Shown: positions 28,462 through 34,883 of the stretch, piece after piece
How the letters are laid out: every line of letters begins with the position of its first letter
How positions within the stretch are numbered: position 1 is the stretch's first letter
Assembly: GCA_965199185.1 (NCBI GenBank)
Contig: CBDAQW010000039.1
Span: 1 to 64,000, forward strand
Direction: 5' to 3'
DNA length: 64,000 nucleotides
From: Endozoicomonas sp965199185
GTDB taxonomy: Bacteria; Pseudomonadota; Gammaproteobacteria; Pseudomonadales; Endozoicomonadaceae
Position numbers and translations under genes: made by a program
Notes under the pieces: model-generated
The model's input: the letters and a program-made list of their open reading frames with translations, nothing else
What the model was told of the DNA's origin: nothing
Database searches by the model: none

Positions 28462-29145
28462 ATGAGTAATATCAAATCGACTCATATCTACCTGCTTCGA
28501 CATGGCAAACCAGAAGGCTCTCCGGCACTTTATGGTCAGACTGACGTTGGCGTTTCGTCCATTGACACCTCTGCAGCCTGTGATTACCTGTTGAATGGCG
28601 TCTTTGATTTCGAGAAAGTACTGACATCGCCTTTAAGGCGTTGTTGTGAGTTAGCCGAGTTGCTGGTGAACAGAAAGCCCTCCCTGAGTTTTCAAGTTGC
28701 ACCGGCTTTTCAGGAGATGTCTTTTGGCATGCTCGATGGCGTTCCATTTGACGACGCTCAGGAAAGCTGGCCGCAACTGGAAGCATTTTGGGAGAATCCG
28801 TCACAAAACACCTTGCCAGATGGTGAACTGCTGGGTGACTTCTATGAACGGGTTGCATCCGCCTGGAAAGTATTGACAGACACCGAAGACAAAAACACGC
28901 TCATCGTCTGTCATGGCGGCACTATCAGAATGATTTTGGCTCATGTTTTACAATTGGACTGGCGCAACTCTGCACTATTCTCAACACTGAGTATCGGGTA
29001 TCACTCAATAACACATATTGAGCTGATTAAGGCCGACTGGCTTTATTTCAAAGTGCATCTTATTGGTGGCAAGCTAACTGCATTTAACAATGGTGAATCT
29101 GGATTTGAAACCGGCCAGAGTAAAATTCAGTACTCACTGATCTGA
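28462..29145 (+). CDS. cobC: Histidine phosphatase, probable alpha-ribazole phosphatase
   Basis: 227 residues from ATG 28462, with GGTGA upstream; a GTG at 28453 overlapping the cobS stop is an alternative. Histidine phosphatase superfamily: the phospho-accepting His in YLLRHGKPEG, SPLRRCCELAELL, QEMSFGMLDG (catalytic Glu region) and VCHGGTIRMI (second His). In cobalamin operons this family dephosphorylates alpha-ribazole phosphate or adenosylcobalamin phosphate. The specific assignment rests on the operon with cobT and cobS, since the fold alone would also fit phosphoglycerate-mutase-like enzymes. The C-terminal ~30 residues (GESGFETGQSK) are an unremarkable extension. Confidence 0.85.
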   Translation: MSNIKSTHIYLLRHGKPEGSPALYGQTDVGVSSIDTSAACDYLLNGVFDFEKVLTSPLRRCCELAELLVNRKPSLSFQVAPAFQEMSFGMLDGVPFDDAQESWPQLEAFWENPSQNTLPDGELLGDFYERVASAWKVLTDTEDKNTLIVCHGGTIRMILAHVLQLDWRNSALFSTLSIGYHSITHIELIKADWLYFKVHLIGGKLTAFNNGESGFETGQSKIQYSLI

Positions 29146-29246
29146 GCTGGTGCTATTATCCAGCCACCTGATTTCCACTCCTCTAATTGAATGAAGTCAC
29201 TCGCCGATGTCTCATACATCCTCGGCTGACCACACCGACAGACACC

Positions 29247-29870
29247 ATGAGCCAGTTCTTTCAGATACACCCGGAAAACCCACAACTTCGATTAATCCGT
29301 CAGGCTGTTGAGATTATCAACAGCGGTGGCGTTATCGCTTACCCTACAGACTCCGCTTACGCACTGGGCTGCAGCATGGGGAATAAAAAAGGGGTTGAAC
29401 GCATCCGACAGATTCGCCAGCTGGACGACGACCACAACTTTACGCTGGTGTGCCAGGATTTGTCTGAATTGGCGACCTACGCACAGGTGAATAACACCCA
29501 ATACCGCCTACTAAAAAACCATACGCCCGGCCCATTCACTTTTATTCTGAAAGGTTCTCGTGAAGTGCCTCGTCGACTGATGCACCCAAAACGGAAAACC
29601 ATCGGCATTCGTGTCCCTGATTGCGCCATTGTCCGCGACTTGTTGGCCGAGCTGAAAGCGCCACTGATGAGCACCACTTTACAATTACCCTCCGACGACG
29701 AACCCATGTTTGACCCCTACGAAATCCGTGAGATGCTGCAATCTCGTCTGGATTTAATCATTGATGGTGGTTATCGCGGTCTGGACTCCACCACCGTCAT
29801 CAGTCTGCTGGACGATGCACCTGAAGTTATTCGGGCAGGTAAAGGGGAAAGCCTGACGTTTCAGGCTTAA
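29247..29870 (+). CDS. yciO: YciO, L-threonylcarbamoyladenylate synthase family
   Basis: 207 residues (E. coli YciO 206) from ATG 29247, MSQFFQIHPENPQLR, the conserved N-terminus; the frame is open upstream to 29187 without family sequence. Core motifs of the Sua5/YrdC/YciO fold: GGVIAYPTDSAYALGC, RIRQIRQLDDDHNFTLVC, TPGPFTFILKGSREVPRR, KRKTIGIRVPDC and the closing STTVISLLDDAPEVIRAGKG. YrdC and Sua5 make the threonylcarbamoyl-AMP for tRNA t6A37. YciO has the same fold and ATP/threonine chemistry, but its physiological role is less clear. The ribosome-binding site is weak. Confidence 0.9.
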   Translation: MSQFFQIHPENPQLRLIRQAVEIINSGGVIAYPTDSAYALGCSMGNKKGVERIRQIRQLDDDHNFTLVCQDLSELATYAQVNNTQYRLLKNHTPGPFTFILKGSREVPRRLMHPKRKTIGIRVPDCAIVRDLLAELKAPLMSTTLQLPSDDEPMFDPYEIREMLQSRLDLIIDGGYRGLDSTTVISLLDDAPEVIRAGKGESLTFQA

Positions 29871-29958
29871 CAGCCAACAAAATGCGTGCATTTCTGCTCT
29901 TTTCCCGAGAACAAAACTATCGTACCCTCTGAAATTCGATCATTGACTGGAGACCGCC

Positions 29959-31173
29959 TTGAGCGCCGTAGATCCTGACTCGCGAGTTTTATCCGGCATG
30001 CGCCCTACTGGTGCCTTACACCTTGGCCACTATCATGGCGTATTAAAAAACTGGCTAGACATGCAACATGAGTACGAGTGTTTCTTTTTTGTCGCTGACT
30101 GGCATGCCTTGACCACTCATTACGAGCAGACCGAGGATTTGCATCAGCACACTCTGAACATGGTCATAGACTGGCTGGCAGCAGGTGTAAATCCTGGTTC
30201 TTCGACACTTTTTGTGCAGTCCCGGGTACCGGAGCACGCCGAACTGCATCTGTTACTCTCCATGCTCACGCCTCTTTCCTGGCTCGAACGGGTTCCCAGT
30301 TTTAAGGACCAACAGGAAAAGCTAAAAGAAAAAGACCTCTCCACCTTCGGGTTTCTGGGTTATCCGTTACTGCAAAGCGCCGACATCCTCGCCTACCGCG
30401 CAGGCCTTGTGCCCGTAGGTGCAGATCAGGAAGCTCATGTGGAAATGACCCGAGAAATCGCCCGCCGGTTTAATCATCTTTATGGTCGGGAGCCGGGTTT
30501 TGAAGAGAATGCAGAAGCGGCTATTCGAAAAATGGGACGCAAACAGGGCAGTATTTATCGCAACCTGCGCAAAAACTACCTTGAAAAAGGTGATGAAGAA
30601 GCGCTGAAAACGGCCAGAGCTTTGCTGAAAGAGCAAAATAGCCTCACCGTTGGCGACCAGGAGCGTCTGTTTGGCTATCTGGAAGGCACGGGTAAAGTCA
30701 TCCTGCCGGAGCCTCAAGCCTTATTGACTCCCCACTCCAAAATGCCCGGACTGGACGGACAGAAAATGTCCAAATCCCATAGCAACACCATTTCACTACG
30801 GGAATCCGCTGACAATATCGACAGCAAAATCCGTAAGATGCCCACGGACCCGGCACGCATTCGCCGCAATGATCCGGGTGAGCCTGATAAGTGTCCGGTC
30901 TGGCAACTTCATCAGCTCTATTCTGATGACAGCCGCAAAGACTGGGTTCAGCAAGGCTGTCGCAGTGCAGGCATTGGTTGTGTGGATTGCAAAAAGCCGG
31001 TGATCGAAGCCATTCAAGCCGAACTTCACCCCATTCGCATTGAGGCTATGGAACTGGAAAATAATCAGGATGTGGTAAAAAACATTATTTCAGAGGGCTG
31101 TGAAAAGGCTCGGGATGAGGCGCAGGATACTCTGAAAGAGGTTCGTGATGCTATCGGTCTTGGCTACCGTTGA
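29959..31173 (+). CDS. trpS: Tryptophanyl-tRNA synthetase (long form)
   Basis: 404 residues, longer than E. coli TrpS (334) and like the extended form of pseudomonads. It uses a TTG start with GGAG seven bases upstream. Class Ic features: SGMRPTGALHLGHYHG (HIGH equivalent), the Trp/adenylate pocket ADWHALTTHY, GYPLLQSADILAYRAGLVPVGADQEAHVE, and GQKMSKSHSNTISL (KMSKS). The extra length is an insertion of about 60 residues between the Rossmann core and KMSKS (region MGRKQGSIYRNLRKNYLEKG to EGTGKVILPEP). The C-terminal segment GCVDCKKPVIEAI is as expected. Confidence 0.95.
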   Translation: MSAVDPDSRVLSGMRPTGALHLGHYHGVLKNWLDMQHEYECFFFVADWHALTTHYEQTEDLHQHTLNMVIDWLAAGVNPGSSTLFVQSRVPEHAELHLLLSMLTPLSWLERVPSFKDQQEKLKEKDLSTFGFLGYPLLQSADILAYRAGLVPVGADQEAHVEMTREIARRFNHLYGREPGFEENAEAAIRKMGRKQGSIYRNLRKNYLEKGDEEALKTARALLKEQNSLTVGDQERLFGYLEGTGKVILPEPQALLTPHSKMPGLDGQKMSKSHSNTISLRESADNIDSKIRKMPTDPARIRRNDPGEPDKCPVWQLHQLYSDDSRKDWVQQGCRSAGIGCVDCKKPVIEAIQAELHPIRIEAMELENNQDVVKNIISEGCEKARDEAQDTLKEVRDAIGLGYR

Positions 31174-31318
31174 AACCCGCAACTGGACAAAACCATCGTA
31201 CGAAAGGCATCATGGAACTGATCAGGCTTTATAAACTCCAAGCATTAATAGCTGAAGTTATTGATGACCTCTAAGGTAAAGCACGACACTCCCATATTCG
31301 ACGATGAGGTAAGATACC

Positions 31319-32161
31319 ATGACCACGACGGAAGCCGTGGCCGACGCTCCAGCAGTAACACCAGAGAGCCAGCAACCGGCATTACAGCAGGACATGTTCG
31401 CTCTGGTAAAAGGGGAGCCTCTTACCAAATTACCTGAAGACCTTTATATCCCTCCGGATGCTCTGGAAATATTTCTGGAGGCCTTTGAAGGTCCGCTCGA
31501 TCTACTGCTTTATCTGATCAAGCGCAACAACATGGAAATACTGGACATTCAGGTGGCTGAGATCACTCGTCAGTATATGGACTATGTTGAGCTGATGCAG
31601 GCTTCTCAGTTTGAGCTGGCGGCAGAATATCTGGTAATGGCGGCAACGCTGGCGGAAATCAAATCCCGCATGCTGCTGCCCAGAGCCAGTGATAACGACG
31701 ATGAAGAAGATGACCCGAGAGCAGAGTTAATTCGTCGCCTGCAAGAATACGAACGCTTTAAGAAAGCCGCAGAAGATATTGATGAACTACCACGAATGGG
31801 ACGGGATACCTACCTCGTCAGTGCCAGTCCGCCGGAATACAAAAAAGAGCAACCTTTGCCGGATGTTGATCTCAAGGAAATATTGCTGGCCATGGGCGAA
31901 GTTATGCGCCGGGCAGACATGTTTGAGCATCACCATGTAGAAGAAGAAGCGCTGTCTGTCAGAGAACGGATGAGTGAAGTACTGTCCATGCTTTCGTCAG
32001 AACGCTTTACCCCTTTTGTAGCACTCTATCGTGTCGATGAAGGTCGCCTCGGTGTTGTTGTGACCTTTATGGCCATTATGGAACTGATCAAGGAATCCCT
32101 GATCGAGCTGGTTCAGAGTGAGCCATACGGCCCCATTCACGTTAAGGCAAGGATTGAATAA
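31319..32161 (+). CDS. scpA: Segregation and condensation protein A
   Basis: 280 residues. ScpA is the kleisin that links the two SMC heads and binds ScpB in the bacterial condensin. The N-terminal kleisin motif is clear: FEGPLDLLLYLIKRNNMEILDI, then AAEYLVMAATLAEIKSRMLLP; the C-terminal winged helix includes FTPFVALYRVDEGRLGVVVTFMAIMELIKESLIEL. The first 40 residues are an extra low-complexity lead, common in gammaproteobacterial ScpA. Its TAA (32159-32161) directly abuts the scpB ATG at 32162. A GAGG-type ribosome-binding site precedes the ATG. Confidence 0.95.
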   Translation: MTTTEAVADAPAVTPESQQPALQQDMFALVKGEPLTKLPEDLYIPPDALEIFLEAFEGPLDLLLYLIKRNNMEILDIQVAEITRQYMDYVELMQASQFELAAEYLVMAATLAEIKSRMLLPRASDNDDEEDDPRAELIRRLQEYERFKKAAEDIDELPRMGRDTYLVSASPPEYKKEQPLPDVDLKEILLAMGEVMRRADMFEHHHVEEEALSVRERMSEVLSMLSSERFTPFVALYRVDEGRLGVVVTFMAIMELIKESLIELVQSEPYGPIHVKARIE

Positions 32162-33046
32162 ATGAATGACAAACCGGAACTCGCATTAATTCTTGAAGGA
32201 GCCATTCTTGCCAGCAACAAGCCGCTGTCTCTGGAACAGCTGGTCAACCTGTTTCCGGAAGAAGAAAGACCGGACGGTAATGAAATCCGGGAGGCGCTGG
32301 TCGCCATTTCGGAAGCCTGTGAACATCGTGGCTTTGAACTAAAACAGGTGGCCTCTGGTTATCGTTTTCAGGTGCGTCAGGAACTGGCCCCCTGGATTGG
32401 CGGACTCTGGGAAGAAAAACCTCAACGCTACACTCGTGCCATGTTAGAAACCCTGGCTCTGATTGCTTACCGACAGCCCATCACCCGGGGTGAGATTGAA
32501 GAAATCCGGGGTGTTAGCGTCAGCAGTAATATTATTCGCACACTGCAGGAGCGGGAATGGGTACGTGTTGTTGGTCACCGGGATGTACCCGGTCGTCCCG
32601 CCATGTTTGCAACGACCCGGCAGTTTCTCGATTACTTCAGTTTGCAGAACCTGAATGAGCTGCCTTCACTCTCTGAAATCCGTGATCTGGAAGAAGCCGC
32701 AAAAGAGCTGGAAGCTCAGGCTCTAATGGAAAAAGCTCAACAGGAGCTTGCCGATGCGGCACTGAATGAAACACCCGAAGCCGATGAAGAAGAACAGGAC
32801 ATGGTCGCAGAACGTTCTGCCCGGGAGCTGTTCGATGAACTGGATGCGATGGAAGCCGAGCTTCCCGAAGGTTTTGATGACATGATCAAAAAACAGAAGG
32901 TGGAAGGCATACAGCTTGATGAACATATCGAGCCTCCCATTCTCACTGACACCGTAGACATGTCAGAAGAAGCTGGGTCAGAAGAAGCTACACCCAAACC
33001 AGACACCCAACCCAGTAGTGAAGATTTCAACGAAACCGTTCATTAA
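32162..33046 (+). CDS. scpB: Segregation and condensation protein B
   Basis: 294 residues. Two winged-helix domains make up residues about 5-165: LILEGAILASNKPLSLEQLVNLFP, FQVRQELAPWI, then YTRAMLETLALIAYRQPITRGEIEEIRGVSV and VVGHRDVPGRPAMFATTRQFLDYF. ScpB dimers bind ScpA in the SMC condensin complex. The remaining ~120 residues are a strongly acidic, probably disordered tail (DEEEQDM, EEAGSEEATP), longer than in Bacillus ScpB but common in gammaproteobacteria. Directly downstream of scpA with no gap, and 88 bp before rluB. Confidence 0.95.
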   Translation: MNDKPELALILEGAILASNKPLSLEQLVNLFPEEERPDGNEIREALVAISEACEHRGFELKQVASGYRFQVRQELAPWIGGLWEEKPQRYTRAMLETLALIAYRQPITRGEIEEIRGVSVSSNIIRTLQEREWVRVVGHRDVPGRPAMFATTRQFLDYFSLQNLNELPSLSEIRDLEEAAKELEAQALMEKAQQELADAALNETPEADEEEQDMVAERSARELFDELDAMEAELPEGFDDMIKKQKVEGIQLDEHIEPPILTDTVDMSEEAGSEEATPKPDTQPSSEDFNETVH

Positions 33047-33134
33047 TTCGGAATCCCCCGGATTGCTCACCGATGCACCGATGGTTATACTCCTCCGCCC
33101 AATCCTCCTTTGGGCGGGCAACCGCTGGTAGACA

Positions 33135-34061
33135 ATGACAACTGAAGACACACTCCCTCCGCAAGGCGAAAAACTGCAAAAAATCCTGGCGGGTGCTGGC
33201 TTAGGCTCGCGCCGTGAGATGGAGCGCTGGATAACCGAAGGCCGTATTATGGTCAACGGCAGCACAGCAACCCTTGGCGATCGTGCCTCTACTCACGACA
33301 GCATTACCGTTGATGGCCGTACAGTCAATCTTGACACTTATTCTTCCGGCATCCGTCGTGTGATTGCCTATAACAAACCGGAAGGTGAAATCTGTAGCCG
33401 CACCGATAAAGAAGGGCGTCCGACCGTATTCGACAAACTGCCAAAACTGAAGGGTGAACGCTGGATTGCCATTGGCCGTCTTGACCTGAACACCTCCGGC
33501 TTACTGCTGTTTACCACCGATGGGGAGCTGGCCAGCCGCCTGATGCACCCTTCCTACACCATTGAGCGTGAATACGCCGTGCGGGTCATGGGCAATGTCA
33601 CTCAGGAAAAAGTCGACAACCTGTTTAACGGTGTCGAACTGGAAGATGGTATGGCACGTTTCACCGATATTGTTGATTCCGGCGGCACCGGTATTAACCG
33701 CTGGTTTCATGTCTGTATTCTGGAAGGCCGCAACCGTGAAGTGCGCCGCCTTTGGGAATCTCAGGAATTGACGGTAAGCCGTCTTAAGCGCGTTCGTTTC
33801 GGCAGCCTGATCATCCCGGACAAGCTGCGTCAGGGACAATTCCAGGAATTAGGCAAAAACGACATCGATGAACTGGCCGAACTGGTCAAACTGCCATCAG
33901 CACCAGCGTATGTGAAAACACCCCAGGAGCGTATGAGAAAGAACGAGATGAAAGCGCCCAAGCGCCCTCGCAGTCATCAAAAGGCTCGCTCTAACAACTC
34001 TGCACAACCGGGCAAAAAGCCATCCAGATCAAATCAGAGACGCACTCGCAACGCTCGTTAA
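33135..34061 (+). CDS. rluB: 23S rRNA pseudouridine 2605 synthase
   Basis: 308 residues (E. coli 291). RluB isomerises U2605 in helix 90 of 23S rRNA. It has an S4 RNA-binding domain (residues about 12-60, EKLQKILAGAGLGSRREMERWI), the catalytic motif with nucleophilic Asp in IAIGRLDLNTSGLLLFTTDG, and INRWFHVCILEGRNREVRRLWES. The last ~45 residues are a basic, Arg/Ser/Asn-rich tail (KKPSRSNQRRTRNAR), a usual feature of the subfamily. RluB and RluE/RluF are related; the scpA-scpB-rluB order and the S4 domain point to RluB. Confidence 0.93.
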   Translation: MTTEDTLPPQGEKLQKILAGAGLGSRREMERWITEGRIMVNGSTATLGDRASTHDSITVDGRTVNLDTYSSGIRRVIAYNKPEGEICSRTDKEGRPTVFDKLPKLKGERWIAIGRLDLNTSGLLLFTTDGELASRLMHPSYTIEREYAVRVMGNVTQEKVDNLFNGVELEDGMARFTDIVDSGGTGINRWFHVCILEGRNREVRRLWESQELTVSRLKRVRFGSLIIPDKLRQGQFQELGKNDIDELAELVKLPSAPAYVKTPQERMRKNEMKAPKRPRSHQKARSNNSAQPGKKPSRSNQRRTRNAR

Positions 34062-34082
34062 AAGAAAATACACCGCCTATTT

Positions 34083-34114
34083 CGTAGGTCGTCATGCCCG
34101 AAGGACATGGCGAC
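34083..34114 (+). repeat. REP-like palindrome (variant)
   Basis: Head CGTAGGTCG (34083-34091) leads into a hairpin: GTCGTCATG (34088-34096) pairs with CATGGCGAC (34106-34114) with one G-T wobble. It faces the palindrome at 34169-34194 in opposite orientation, making a two-element cluster like the paired REP/BIME structures of other bacteria. Confidence 0.55.
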
Positions 34115-34168
34115 AATGCGCTCGAAGAGTGCAAAAACCTCGACATTTTTCAGCATTGCATGCTGATT

Positions 34169-34194
34169 GTCGGCTTCACGGAAGCCGACCTACG
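34169..34194 (-). repeat. REP-like palindrome (head CGTAGGTCG)
   Basis: GTCGGCTTC (34169-34177), loop ACG, then GAAGCCGAC (34181-34189), running on into CGACCTACG (34186-34194). The 9-bp stem and head are the same as at 19941-19974, although the loops differ. Confidence 0.7.
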
Positions 34195-34237
34195 CCCCTC
34201 TTCCGGATCAACGAGATCGCCTCCCTGGACAAAACAA

Positions 34238-34253
34238 CTGTACTTATATACAG
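34238..34253. promoter_or_regulatory. LexA (SOS) box upstream of yebG homologue
   Basis: CTGTACTTATATACAG is a full CTG-N10-CAG palindrome (CTGT-N8-ACAG), flanked by AA and TT. It is close to the gammaproteobacterial LexA consensus with an AT-rich centre and ends 25 bases before the start codon at 34279, a position that would block the promoter. The downstream gene is a YebG-family member, and yebG is an SOS gene in E. coli. Confidence 0.88.
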
Positions 34254-34278
34254 TTAACAAAAACCACAGGAGAAAACC

Positions 34279-34578
34279 ATGTCTATCACCCCCATGTGGC
34301 GAGTTGACCGGGACGGAAGCATGTTTACAGATAAAAAAGCCGCTGAAGAACACGATCGCATGCTGGAGCTGGCCGATGGCATCACCAGTCTACTGGAAAC
34401 ACACTTCGAGATTGATGAAAAGCTGGCTGAAGACATTGGCCTGCTTATGTCCCGCAATAAAGACACATTAAGCAAAGCCTTTAAAGGCAAACCTGAATTA
34501 CTGCAAGATATTGGCAAAGAACCAGCACAGGATAAACCAGCCGCTGTTCTCACAGACCTTAAAGAGGTGGTTGCCTGA
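34279..34578 (+). CDS. yebG: YebG family DNA-damage-inducible protein
   Basis: 99 residues (E. coli YebG 96). Similar layout to YebG: a short strand with MWRVDRDGSMFTDKKAAEEHDRMLELAD (compare E. coli FTSKKEADAYDKMLDTAD), then two helices and a loose acidic tail. In E. coli yebG is induced by DNA damage through LexA; its molecular function is unknown. A strong LexA box (34238-34253) and a good ribosome-binding site (CAGGAGAAAACC) lie directly upstream, which supports the family call independently of sequence. It stands alone between rluB and rapA. Confidence 0.85.
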   Translation: MSITPMWRVDRDGSMFTDKKAAEEHDRMLELADGITSLLETHFEIDEKLAEDIGLLMSRNKDTLSKAFKGKPELLQDIGKEPAQDKPAAVLTDLKEVVA

Positions 34579-34883
34579 TTTCCGGTGGTGCCCGGTTTAT
34601 TATCGGGCTTTATTCCACCGCAATCCGCAATAACCCTTCTGCCCACCTCCAGAATCTGACTATAATCTCCTTTACTCTCCCATTTCGGTCTCTACAGTAG
34701 TGCAATTTCAGCCGATTCCGCTAATATAGCGCGATTTTTAACACCCCCCGAAACTTTCCACCGCAATTCCGCTCCAAGAAACTTCGGGGAGAACAACCCA
34801 ATACAAAGTACAGCTGCAGACAAGCCTCCCCCGCCTTCTGCAACGGCTGTATGTCAGGCAAGGTTAAAGGTTAGTAGTCAAAT
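34579..34883. other. Intergenic region between yebG and rapA
   Basis: 305 bp without a gene. It holds the yebG terminator hairpin, a TATAAT hexamer at 34661-34666 that could be the rapA -10 element (no good -35 partner), and a short inverted repeat (CCCCGAA near 34747 with TTCGGGG near 34785). No small ORF or RNA gene was recognised. Confidence 0.5.
34583..34613 (+). terminator. Weak terminator after yebG
   Basis: GCCCG (34590-34594) and CGGGC (34604-34608) form a short stem followed by TTTATT. An outer pair, CGGTGG (34583-34588) and CCACCG (34615-34620), could extend it. Confidence 0.45.

Noticed and set aside
34094..34471. 125-codon frame overlapping yebG
   Set aside because: It runs through the REP palindromes and LexA box and overlaps yebG in another frame, with no family recognised.
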